Shown piece after piece: positions 55,366-63,762 of a DNA stretch of 64,000 nt. The DNA comes from Gloeothece verrucosa PCC 7822 (GTDB lineage: Bacteria; Cyanobacteriota; Cyanobacteriia; Cyanobacteriales; Microcystaceae): contig NC_014501.1 of NCBI RefSeq assembly GCF_000147335.1, forward strand, positions 3,922,001 through 3,986,000, given 5' to 3'. Under the pieces are notes generated by a model. That model did no database searches. It had not been told where the DNA came from and saw only the letters and a list, made by a program, of their open reading frames with translations. The first letter of the stretch is position 1, and every line of letters starts with the position of its first letter. The translations under genes were made by a program, and so were the position numbers.

Positions 55366-58300
55366 CTATTTTTTCCTCTCTTGGTTCCCTTCTAAATTAC
55401 AACTGCTAGGTTGCGCTGATGAAACGGATATTTTTTGGTTGGGGTTGTGGGAAATGAGAGTTACTCGACCATTAATATCAATGATCCAGTCTTCAGCTTC
55501 AGTAATAGGCTGATTTTGGGAAATTTGAGGAGTGGAAGGCGAGGATTGAGGATTATTTTCCGATAAAGTTCGCAAATCTTGCCATAGAGTTTGGCCTTGT
55601 ATGGTTTGATTAGGATTTTCGGGTAAACCTCCTCGTCCGGTGACCACAAAAACATTTCCTTGATCAGCAGGACATCCCGTCGCCACTAGATTGCTAGTAT
55701 CAATGACTTGTGTCGGGAGTTTAACTAATGCCGAACGAGGATCAAGACCTTGATTATTAATTTGCACCACTCCCCCAAACTCCTCACCGAGTTGAGAAGA
55801 AACGGTTATATCACTGAGAGGGGTAAGCTGTGGGCGAACTTCCAAGCCAAAAATTCCCTGACTAGAGATGATGACTCGACCCCCAAAACTATTTTGAGCA
55901 TTAGCGGTGATATCGCTGTTTTCTTGAGGAATCGCGAATAAATAATTGGCGGTGATCACAATATTACCGCCTTGTGCCTCTCCAATCCCATTGGTACTGA
56001 TATTACTCTGGCGACGAAGTGCTACCCCTGGAGATTGAAGGAAGATATTGCCTTGTCCTCCAGTAGCGGTAATTTTACTATTTTGGTCGAGTAATAGAGG
56101 GGAAAATGTGCGAATACTGACATTTCCTCCTGATCCTATGCCAACAGCATTAGCAGAAATGTCGCTGTTTTCTGTGAGGGCTAAGTTAGCGGTGGTAATG
56201 GAGATGTTTCCTCCACTTCCTGCCCCAGAAGCCTGAGTGGTGATCGCACTGTTATTACTGATGATCAGATTTTGGGAAGAGAGGGTAATATTTCCTTGAT
56301 TGCCACTAGCAGAGATTAAGCCTTGATTGAGGTTAATATTATTGGCTTCAATCAAGATATTACCGGCTGCCCCTAAACCTGTAGCATTAGCCGTAATGCC
56401 GCTATTGCTTTGAATGTCTAAATGGTTGCTGGTGATAGTAATACTTCCCCCTTTGCCTTCTCCTGAAACGTTGGTTGTAATGAAACTTCCTTGACGTAGT
56501 AGCAGGTTTTGGGAAGAGAGAGTCATATTGCCTCCGGTGCCGGTTACGGTGGCGGCTGTGATGGTACTTTGATTATCTAGCGATACCGAGTTAGCGCGAA
56601 TGTTTAGATTCCCTGGAGAACCTTGGCCCGGCGGAATATTGGGGTTGCGGCTGGAAAAATTACTAATATTAATCGTTGCGCCATCCCTAAGTATGAGTTG
56701 CTCACTGCTTAAGGAAATATTCCCACCTTCTCCTATACCCACGAGAGCATTAGCAAATAAACCACTAGCCCCAAATTCTGATGTACCAAGCAGTTCTATG
56801 GTATCTGCTTGTATGGATAAATTTCCGGCGTTACCTGTTCCTGCCGTACTGACGGCGATTTGTCCTCCGTCAACGAGCCGCAAGGATTGAGTTTCTATAT
56901 TAACGACTCCTCCGTTACCTGTTCCGGTGGGAACAACTGTAGTAAATAAGCCGCTCGGGTTGGCCTGTGTTCCGCCTCTAATCTCGATTTGAGAGGCTTT
57001 TATGGTTAATATTCCTGAATTACCGGTTCCAAAAACGATTGTACCGATTTGTCCCCCGTCAATCAGTTGTAAAGAGTTGGTGGTAATTGCTATTTGGCCT
57101 CCTTTACCGGTTGCCTGGTTTTCTACATTAGCGAGTATGCTGCTTGGGGTGTTTTGGAATAAGCTACTGATGCCGATTATTTCAATTTTAGAGGCATTGA
57201 CTGTTAATATTCCTGCGTTACCACTTCCAAAAGTCCCTACAGAGATTTGCGCTCCACCTACAACAGATAGATTATTAGTTGTAATCGATAAGTTACCTCC
57301 GTTACCCGTTGCCAAGGGGGTTACGACGGTGAATAAACCACTACCCCCTAAATTGGATTCGCCGATTAAATCTATCTGATTGGCTTTAATAGTTAGGGTT
57401 CCTGCATTGCCCGCCCCAAAGGTATTAGCACCAATCTGCGCTCCTTGGGTCAGTTGTAAACGTCCGGTTTCAAGGGTTAAATTTCCGCCCTTTCCTGTAG
57501 CATTTGAGGCTACATCGGTGAAGATTCCGCTAAAAATTGAACCTGTTGGGGAAATTCCTTGAACTTGTAGGGACTCATGGGTTTTAATGGTTACATTTCC
57601 CCCTATATAGCTCCCGAGGGTATCAGCTAAAATAATCGAGCCATCGCTGAGGATTAAATTTTGTCCGAGGATGTCGATATCTCCTCCCCGATTACCACTA
57701 ACATCAATAGAAGCGGCTCCTGTAAGCTGTATATTTCCATACTCTATACTTGTGGCGGGGGCACTCAGTTTAATGGTTCCATTATTATTAATAACGCCCA
57801 CTTGACCATTACGCACAGAAGTGAGTGCTATTTGTCCGCCTTGGCTGGTAATATTTCCTCCTTGTAATTCTATATCCCCACCGGCTAAGATTAGGCTTTG
57901 GCCGGGATTAACTTCTAGTCCGACGGGTCGAAAATTTCTAATAATTTCAAAATTGTCAAGATTTAATTCTAAATTATTCCCCATTCCTTGAACGACTATT
58001 TTTCCTGGGTTAGAGCCATATTGTAATCCCATTGGCACATTCAGAGTTAGTAGGGATGGGGCATCTTGAGGATTAACTGCACTAAATTCTTGGTTATTTG
58101 CCCATTGAATGCTGTTAGCTGTACTAGCCACAAATGCCCCCCCAATATTGAGAGAGGCGTTGGGGCCGAAAAGGATTCCATTCGGATTAATTAAAAATAA
58201 ATTTGCTGTGCCGTTGGCTTTAATTATTCCATCGATAGTGGAGATAGAATGGCCAGTTACTCGACTAAAAATATTGACGACATTAAGATTATTATTAAAA

Positions 58301-58527
58301 GCGGCTTCTATATTTGTTGGAACAGAAAATTGTTGAAAACTATGAAAAAGATTATTACCAACGGTTGTCCCCCCTGTGATTTCTTGACGATTACCGTTAA
58401 CCGTTACCACCGTAGGATTAGATAAGGTCGTATCGGGGACAATTTGGCCTTGGGCGATATCTAGAAACAATACTCCCCATGCCAGACAGATGCTTGAAGA
58501 GATGGTTAACGTCGCTAATGTCTTCAT
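55366..58527 (-). CDS. Large TPS-domain filamentous hemagglutinin-like exoprotein
   Basis: 1053 aa. Signal peptide (1-28), TPS domain (29-300) with EITGGTTVGNNLFHSF and LFLINPNGILFGPNA, then about 25 beta-helix rungs of 20-70 residues, mostly of the form GGNLTLETGRLQLTQGAQIGANTFGAGNAGTL. The C-terminal block repeats that of the 47.5-kb paralog: Cys952 (ATGCPADQG), VTGRGGLPENP, EAEDWIIDINGRVTLI and Cys1043. Apart from one Cys in the signal peptide no other cysteine exists. It is the first gene of the likely operon TPS2-CHAT-DUF928-CHASE2 cyclase. Confidence 0.93.
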   Translation of the reverse strand: MKTLATLTISSSICLAWGVLFLDIAQGQIVPDTTLSNPTVVTVNGNRQEITGGTTVGNNLFHSFQQFSVPTNIEAAFNNNLNVVNIFSRVTGHSISTIDGIIKANGTANLFLINPNGILFGPNASLNIGGAFVASTANSIQWANNQEFSAVNPQDAPSLLTLNVPMGLQYGSNPGKIVVQGMGNNLELNLDNFEIIRNFRPVGLEVNPGQSLILAGGDIELQGGNITSQGGQIALTSVRNGQVGVINNNGTIKLSAPATSIEYGNIQLTGAASIDVSGNRGGDIDILGQNLILSDGSIILADTLGSYIGGNVTIKTHESLQVQGISPTGSIFSGIFTDVASNATGKGGNLTLETGRLQLTQGAQIGANTFGAGNAGTLTIKANQIDLIGESNLGGSGLFTVVTPLATGNGGNLSITTNNLSVVGGAQISVGTFGSGNAGILTVNASKIEIIGISSLFQNTPSSILANVENQATGKGGQIAITTNSLQLIDGGQIGTIVFGTGNSGILTIKASQIEIRGGTQANPSGLFTTVVPTGTGNGGVVNIETQSLRLVDGGQIAVSTAGTGNAGNLSIQADTIELLGTSEFGASGLFANALVGIGEGGNISLSSEQLILRDGATINISNFSSRNPNIPPGQGSPGNLNIRANSVSLDNQSTITAATVTGTGGNMTLSSQNLLLRQGSFITTNVSGEGKGGSITITSNHLDIQSNSGITANATGLGAAGNILIEANNINLNQGLISASGNQGNITLSSQNLIISNNSAITTQASGAGSGGNISITTANLALTENSDISANAVGIGSGGNVSIRTFSPLLLDQNSKITATGGQGNIFLQSPGVALRRQSNISTNGIGEAQGGNIVITANYLFAIPQENSDITANAQNSFGGRVIISSQGIFGLEVRPQLTPLSDITVSSQLGEEFGGVVQINNQGLDPRSALVKLPTQVIDTSNLVATGCPADQGNVFVVTGRGGLPENPNQTIQGQTLWQDLRTLSENNPQSSPSTPQISQNQPITEAEDWIIDINGRVTLISHNPNQKISVSSAQPSSCNLEGNQERKK

Positions 58528-58764
58528 AGGGTACAGATTTTCCCATTCTTCTTATTCTAATCATAAATCTAATCTCTCAACTTTAGAGAGTATCTTCATG
58601 TTAATCAATAATCAGTGGGCAAAGGAGACTATCAGTTACAAATCATTTAGAGCTATTTCAGAAACGCTTAGGGAGTGAAAAGACTTAGATCTGCTTTTAG
58701 ATTCGCTCTTAATTGCTTGATGGATTGATCCTGTAGTTAGACGGCACTGAGTTGCACCCATAGT

Positions 58765-60135
58765 TTAACGACGTTTAAACATGGCTCCCATTCCTACCAT
58801 TCCCGCTAGGGCAAATAATCCCATCGTTGAATTGGGTTCTGGTACTGAAACGCTATTATTTGGAGAAGCCTCAGCCGTATTAGCTTTTTGCCACCAGCCA
58901 CTTCCTCGACTACTAGCAATATTGTACACTCCACTTTCTTGCATCATCTCCTCAACTTCACTGCTGCGCTCAACAATCACAGCATTTTTAGCTTTGGCTT
59001 TAGCTTGGGATTTAAGAAGGGTTATATTTGTCTGAGCCGCCGAGTTGATATCCCAACCAATAGCATCGAATAAGGACATATCCAACTGAGAAACAGAGCG
59101 AACTTTTCCTTTGCTGATGAGTGGGTCCATAATGCCGATAATATTGTTAGCACTCGGTTTCCAATGTCCAGTTTGAAAACCGTCGCCCCCTAAGCTACGG
59201 TCTTCTCCTTGAGCAAAATAAGCTTGTTCGCCGCTTTCAATGATTTGGTTTTTATTAAGATCAATGCTGAAGGCAGTTTGACCTCCATTCAGGGAAAAGT
59301 AAGGATTGTTGCCAATAGTAGAATCAATTGCACCTTTGGCGGCACTTTCTGTTGAGTAGCGGAACAGATCTAATGCTGTGGCTTGGTTTTGATTTTTGGC
59401 ACTGTTATCGGTTGCGTCTAATCCACTGATAAAACCTAGATTGTGGCCCATCTCGTGAAGTACCACACTGACAAAATCATATTTATTCTTATTGATGGTT
59501 TGGGAATCATAACTGTAATTCCAATTGGCAGAGGATGAGACTTGTAAGTAGCCATCGAGTTTGCTGTTAGTGCTAGTGTTGAGTCCTAAAGCTTTGGCAT
59601 TGGCTGAGGTGAGCATTATCTTGGAGCTATTATTAACCGTGCCATCTTGCAACAGTTGGCTGAAAGATTGAGACTGAGGAAGAAATAAGCTTTGGTTGGC
59701 TGCCTTGGCTTCGGCGAGGGCCGACGTTTGAAAATTAAAATAGTTGATGTTACGTTGAATGCCGGGAGTGGCTCCTGCTAAGGCGGTTCCTAGTGAGCCA
59801 TCGGTCATTTGAAAATGAAAATTAACAGTGATGTCATCTTTTAGATAAGAAGACCAAAGCCCCGCCGCTAATTCTACCCCTTCGATTTGTTGTTGTGTTG
59901 TTCCTGGGGCATAAGTGATGTTAAAGTTTAGGGCTTGTGCGGGAGCGGCGACTGTTACGATTCCTGCTAAAGATAGGGCGACTCTTCCTTTCCATCGTTT
60001 GGCTAACTGTTTACCTAATCGGGTTCCTCCTACGGTTTTGGCCATGGATAATACTGATTGCCATCGAGATTTCAGTTGATGGGCTTGAGAGGACAGTTGG
60101 TTTTGAGATTCCGAGTTGACAAGGTTGTTAGTCAT
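58765..60135 (-). CDS. PEP-CTERM-anchored zinc metalloprotease
   Basis: About 456 aa from the ATG at 60133-60135 (a TTG seven codons earlier is less likely). The zincin motif HEMGHNLGF (HExxHxxG) lies at about residue 228. The NFNITYAPGTTQQQIEGVELAAGLWSSYL opening matches the NF038122-type secreted metalloprotease family. The C-terminus is a PEP-CTERM signal: VPEP, a hydrophobic stretch (LFALAGMVGMGAM) and KRR, for processing by exosortase. The signal peptide hydrophobic core only starts near residue 55, after a long polar/basic head. Confidence 0.88.
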   Translation of the reverse strand: MTNNLVNSESQNQLSSQAHQLKSRWQSVLSMAKTVGGTRLGKQLAKRWKGRVALSLAGIVTVAAPAQALNFNITYAPGTTQQQIEGVELAAGLWSSYLKDDITVNFHFQMTDGSLGTALAGATPGIQRNINYFNFQTSALAEAKAANQSLFLPQSQSFSQLLQDGTVNNSSKIMLTSANAKALGLNTSTNSKLDGYLQVSSSANWNYSYDSQTINKNKYDFVSVVLHEMGHNLGFISGLDATDNSAKNQNQATALDLFRYSTESAAKGAIDSTIGNNPYFSLNGGQTAFSIDLNKNQIIESGEQAYFAQGEDRSLGGDGFQTGHWKPSANNIIGIMDPLISKGKVRSVSQLDMSLFDAIGWDINSAAQTNITLLKSQAKAKAKNAVIVERSSEVEEMMQESGVYNIASSRGSGWWQKANTAEASPNNSVSVPEPNSTMGLFALAGMVGMGAMFKRR

Positions 60136-60726
60136 GGTGAGCTTAGATTTTTTCAATAGAAGTTTAAGATATCAGTTATCTCTTGGATGACAATAACAGC
60201 AATAGCTGTGATTAACTACTTAAGGGAGTTTCGGTATTTTTCATGAATACTAGGGTTGATTGGGTTCGTTATTTGAATTGTTCTCAGTATTTTCATCTTT
60301 AGTATAAGCAGTTTGAGAAATTTTTTAATGCGAAAATTTGCGGATTTTTTGGCGGAATGATTCATAAATGTTAATAATTTTAACCCTTAACTTTTGTATA
60401 AGATAAAAAAACTGAAAATCTTTTCTGTGAAAATACTTAATTCCCCTAAAAGTCTTCTGTATTTTTACGGAATTTTCACTTTTTGATTAATTAAAATTTA
60501 TAGGTTGGTCGAGAAAAAACTAGAAAATATAATAGGTAAATGGACTCTCATTAAAGTTAACTCTGTGACAAGGGAACACCCGAACACCGGATGTGGGAAC
60601 AGCAAAGGCCCAAGTGTAGAGTTTTTTAGATTTCTTTAGACAGAGTGCTTGATTTCTGTTCAGATACTTAAAAGTAGAGATGTTACCGGCAACGTCTCTA
60701 CAAGAATTTTAAGTTTTAACCCAAGG
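60136..60726. other. Gene-free region between HAD and metalloprotease genes
   Basis: About 590 bases, A/T-rich on the right side of the protease gene, presumably with its promoter. No ORF of interest. It contains the inverted repeat described at 60674-60701. Confidence 0.35.
60674..60701 (-). terminator. Inverted repeat GTAGAGAYGTT...AACGTCTCTAC, likely terminator/dispersed repeat
   Basis: Eleven-base arms (one G-T pair) around a 6-base loop. Read on the minus strand it lies 25 bases past the HAD gene stop and is followed by TTTTAAG, so it can act as a terminator. The palindrome GTAGAGACGTT resembles a common cyanobacterial dispersed element. Confidence 0.55.
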
Positions 60727-61377
60727 TTACTGATTTAACCATTGCCATAACTGTGAGGCGTTAAAGTCTTCAATGATCCATTTAGCACCCGACTCAAGGA
60801 GATGATTAGAGTCATGAGTTGAATTGACTCCTATGGTAAAAATTCCGGCTGCCGTAGCCGCACGAATTCCTGAAGGTGAATCTTCAAAAGCGACGGCTTC
60901 AGCCGCACTGACTCCCAAACGATTTAAGGCTAATAGATAAGGAGCAGGATCGGGTTTTCCTTTTGGGGCTTCTTCAGCTAAAATCACTGTAGGCAATCGT
61001 TGTTGAAGACCTAGAACTTCTAGCATAAATTCTGCATTTTTCCGAGGCGCATTAGTTACCACAGCTTGTTTAATTTGACGAGATTGTGCCCATTCGAGTA
61101 AATGGATTAAACCGTTCATCGGTTGCAGTCCTTGGGCTAATTGTCGAAATTGAGCTTCTTTCTCCTCGGCTAACTTAATTCCTTCAGTGTCGGATAATTG
61201 AGGCAGAATGTCTTTAATAATCACTTCATTTAATCGTCCGGAGATTCGTCGGTTATAAAACTCCTGATCGATGAACAAATCAAAGTGAGCTAAAATCTCT
61301 TTCCAAGTTAGGAAATGTAGGGGATCTGTATTGGCTAAAGTTCCGTCTAAGTCAAACAGAATTGCAGACAGCATCAT
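60727..61377 (-). CDS. HAD-superfamily hydrolase, beta-phosphoglucomutase-like
   Basis: 216 aa. Motif I DLDGTLANTD (residues 9-18) holds both catalytic Asp; motif II VVTNAPR; motif III Lys in APKGKPDP; motif IV FEDSPSGIRAATAAG. The cap domain is inserted between motifs I and II. The set fits the beta-PGM/phosphatase subfamily acting on sugar phosphates; the particular substrate cannot be inferred, and no sugar-pathway gene is adjacent. Confidence 0.88.
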   Translation of the reverse strand: MMLSAILFDLDGTLANTDPLHFLTWKEILAHFDLFIDQEFYNRRISGRLNEVIIKDILPQLSDTEGIKLAEEKEAQFRQLAQGLQPMNGLIHLLEWAQSRQIKQAVVTNAPRKNAEFMLEVLGLQQRLPTVILAEEAPKGKPDPAPYLLALNRLGVSAAEAVAFEDSPSGIRAATAAGIFTIGVNSTHDSNHLLESGAKWIIEDFNASQLWQWLNQ

Positions 61378-61467
61378 TCATTCCGGTTGGTTACATTTTG
61401 TAACATTGACAACATAGGTTATTGTAGCTTACTTTTTCAAATTTTCTTGTGTAGAAGGTAACTGACT

Positions 61468-61544
61468 CTTAGTCGTTAGTCATTAGTCGTTAGTCGTTAG
61501 TCATTAGTCAATAGTCATTAGTCATTAGTCATTAGTCGTTAGTT
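61468..61544. repeat. Heptamer tandem repeat (RTTAGTC)
   Basis: Eleven consecutive heptamers of the family ATTAGTC / GTTAGTC, the same family as at 36915-36996 and (reverse strand) 23218-23248. It lies between the HAD gene and the 143-aa gene, about 90 bases upstream of the HAD start. Confidence 0.92.
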
Positions 61545-61610
61545 CCCCTTTAGCACAACTCCCGACTTCCCTACTTTCTAAAGGATTAACTAACTCGAGG
61601 AAATGGGGCA

Positions 61611-61630
61611 GTGCGGAACGAGTTCCGCAC
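61611..61630. repeat. Palindrome GTGCGGAAC-GA-GTTCCGCAC
   Basis: Second copy of the palindrome found inside the CpcD-linker gene at 46290-46309, here intergenic, 32 bases downstream of the minus-strand 143-aa gene. Confidence 0.85.
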
Positions 61631-61661
61631 CTCAGACAATCTCTACCCCAAAAAATAATCA

Positions 61662-62093
61662 TTAATAGTCCTGTTCTTCACAATGAAAATCTTCATCAAA
61701 ATCCTCAAAATCGTCGTATTCCTCCTCAAAATCCCCAGACTCTTCCAGAGAATAAACTAACTCACAAGATAATTCTACTCGGACAACTTTTTTGAGTTGG
61801 TCAACCTCTATAGAAGCCCCATAAGATACACTTTTAGGTTGATTAGGGATATTAAGAGCATCAGAAAGGGTTGGAGTTGCAAGAGGAGAAATCTTATTAG
61901 CTAAATTAGCCACCTGATTGAGTCCTTGATAGGCTGCCCTGGGTGCAGGAATTTCTAAATACTCCACCTCTGAACCTCGATCAATAAGTAGTCCTAATTT
62001 GTCTTGAGAGTGATTAATTGCTACGATATTACTTAAATCTATTTTGGATAGTTTCATTTTTATTGTGCGGCTATTCGCTTTAACATAGTTCAT
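61662..62093 (-). CDS. Hypothetical protein with acidic C-terminal tail
   Basis: 143 aa, no signal peptide. The middle contains VEYLEIPAPRAAYQGLNQVANLA. The last 25 residues are very acidic (EEEYDDFEDFDEDFHCEEQDY). The N-terminal part KMKLSKIDLSNIVAINHSQDKLGLLIDRGSEVEYLEIP looks like a small beta domain of the KTSC type. Not confidently recognised. Start could be the Met at residue 13 as well. Confidence 0.6.
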   Translation of the reverse strand: MNYVKANSRTIKMKLSKIDLSNIVAINHSQDKLGLLIDRGSEVEYLEIPAPRAAYQGLNQVANLANKISPLATPTLSDALNIPNQPKSVSYGASIEVDQLKKVVRVELSCELVYSLEESGDFEEEYDDFEDFDEDFHCEEQDY

Positions 62094-62238
62094 TTGAACT
62101 ATAACATGGATAATTAATTTTGTGAATAGGTAGCTGAGAAGATTTTTTTAGTCTCCATATAGGCAATGATTATACTCATGGATAGTGAGTGGATGAGTGT
62201 AAAGATAAGCTAATTCATCGAGAGAAAATTTTAATTGT

Positions 62239-62706
62239 ATGCTAGAAGATATCAAAAATTATTATCAAGTTAATCCTAATATTGCTACTTCTGGACAACC
62301 GACATCAGAACAGTTTCAAGTAATTAAAAATGCGGGTTATGAAACAGTAATTAATTTAGCTTTGCCGACTTCTGATCAGGCTTTGGCGAATGAAGCGGCT
62401 ATAGTGACAGGGTTAGGAATGCCTTATTTTAACATTCCGGTGGTTTGGGAAGCCCCAAAATTAGATGATGTGAGGTGGTTTTTTTCGGTGATGGAGGCTT
62501 TGAAGGAGCGAAAAGTCTGGGTTCATTGTGCTGTTAATAAAAGGGTTTCTTGTTTTGTTTATTTGTATCAAAAATATGGATTAAATTTGTCTGAAAAAGA
62601 TGCGCGTTATCCGATGTATAATATTTGGCAACCTAATGAAATTTGGCAACATTTTATATTTGAGGTAGGAGATTTTTATGAGAGGCAAAAATTGGCGAAT
62701 GATTAA
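62239..62706 (+). CDS. DSP/PTP-like phosphatase family protein (DUF442-like)
   Basis: 155 aa. SGQPTSEQFQVIKNAGYETVINLALP is the typical start of the BLH/DUF442 and cyanobacterial PTP-like family. The P-loop is VHCAVNKRVSCF, with Cys and Arg separated by four residues (CX4R) rather than the five of classical cysteine phosphatases. Either the loop is a family variant or catalysis is changed. It overlaps the next gene by 29 bases, suggesting coupled translation. Confidence 0.8.
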   Translation: MLEDIKNYYQVNPNIATSGQPTSEQFQVIKNAGYETVINLALPTSDQALANEAAIVTGLGMPYFNIPVVWEAPKLDDVRWFFSVMEALKERKVWVHCAVNKRVSCFVYLYQKYGLNLSEKDARYPMYNIWQPNEIWQHFIFEVGDFYERQKLAND

Positions 62707-63133
62707 TGTATTTTTAGGGGTGTTTCTGTCTCTTGGTTTAATGGGTTTTTCTGATCAGCCGCTACCCATTGAGTACGCCCAAGCTTGCACCACTGCACAA
62801 CGGGGGTCTTCTCAAAGTTGTCCCCAACCGATAACGTTTGCTCAGGGCGCTTATGGGGCGTTGGTGAATGATCGTCTGTCTTCTTCTCCTCAAACGCGCT
62901 ACTATTCTCTGGCGGCTACAGGGGGTCAGCGTTTAACCCTTACGTTTGCGGGTGCTGGACCGTTGCGGGCGGGAATTACGTTTCCGGGCGGTGGTGGGGA
63001 TGGCCCTTTTGATGGAGAGGGGAATACTATTGAACTGCCTAGATCAGGGACATACATTATCTATATTTCACAAAATACGATGGCTGGCCAGCCCTGGCGC
63101 GGTGGTTTTTCTTTGGCTTTGATAGTTAGATGA
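62678..63133 (+). CDS. Secreted hypothetical protein
   Basis: 151 aa from an ATG with GGTAGGAG 6 bases upstream, overlapping the phosphatase-like gene by 29 bases. A signal peptide (about residues 1-30) is followed by EYAQACTTAQRGSSQSCPQPITFAQGAYG and a glycine-rich beta region (LTLTFAGAGPLRAGITFPGGGGDGPFDG) ending in YIIYISQ...GGFSLALIV, like an inhibitor-type or pre-peptidase C-terminal (PPC-like) beta sandwich. No firm family. Confidence 0.7.
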   Translation: MRGKNWRMINVFLGVFLSLGLMGFSDQPLPIEYAQACTTAQRGSSQSCPQPITFAQGAYGALVNDRLSSSPQTRYYSLAATGGQRLTLTFAGAGPLRAGITFPGGGGDGPFDGEGNTIELPRSGTYIIYISQNTMAGQPWRGGFSLALIVR

Positions 63134-63762
63134 TCGAGTTATGAACTCCCTACGCAGGCTCTCTTTTTATTTTCCTTGGCTCTTGATCATTCAATGATAA
63201 ATAATGATAGGGGAAAACACCGAAAGATCGTTGATTCCCCGATAAAAAAGTTACTTACCTTACTTTAATTTGATTGATATTATTGTAACTTAATTCTTTA
63301 ATTTGACAATTTTTCTTCTAATTTCTTAACTTTTTTGTGCTAAAAGTTTTTCTAAAACTTATTCTGTTCTTTGTTGATCTTGCCCCCTTCACTTAGCCAA
63401 TTCTACAAAGATTAAAAAGTTATATTAATAGTCATAAATAATCCAGGCTAACTGTTAATTGTTAACGGTTAACTGTTTAAAAAATCTATTATTTTTTTAT
63501 TGTTTATAGGAACCCTTTTTGTCTCAAGAAGATTTTACTGGGTCAGTGGTCAGTTGTCAGAGGTCAGTGGCCAGTTGTAGAGGTGGCTCAGGGTCAATAT
63601 TTCTGTACTACTGTTTCCCTTGCCTCTTACCTTATTTTTCCCCATGACATAGCACGAGAAAATAGGTTAAAATCGAACTGGAAAATAATACAAGTGTTCT
63701 GACCCAAAAGGTAGCAGACCTAGGATAATAAGGACTCTCGGAGGTTTTAACACCCTAGCCAA
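63134..63762. other. Gene-free region before dnaX
   Basis: Around 630 bases with no gene. It contains five degenerate heptamers (GGTCAGT type) at 63541-63575 and the related runs TTAACTGTT/GTTAACGGTTAACTG near 63455. GGAGG at 63740-63744 is too far (about 18 bases) to be an ordinary ribosome site for dnaX. Confidence 0.4.

Noticed and set aside
56048..58336. Several 60-125 codon ORFs on the plus strand opposite the large TPS gene
   Set aside because: Shadow frames caused by the Gly/Asn/Ile-rich repeated codons of the beta-helix; proline-rich translations without ribosome sites or family similarity.
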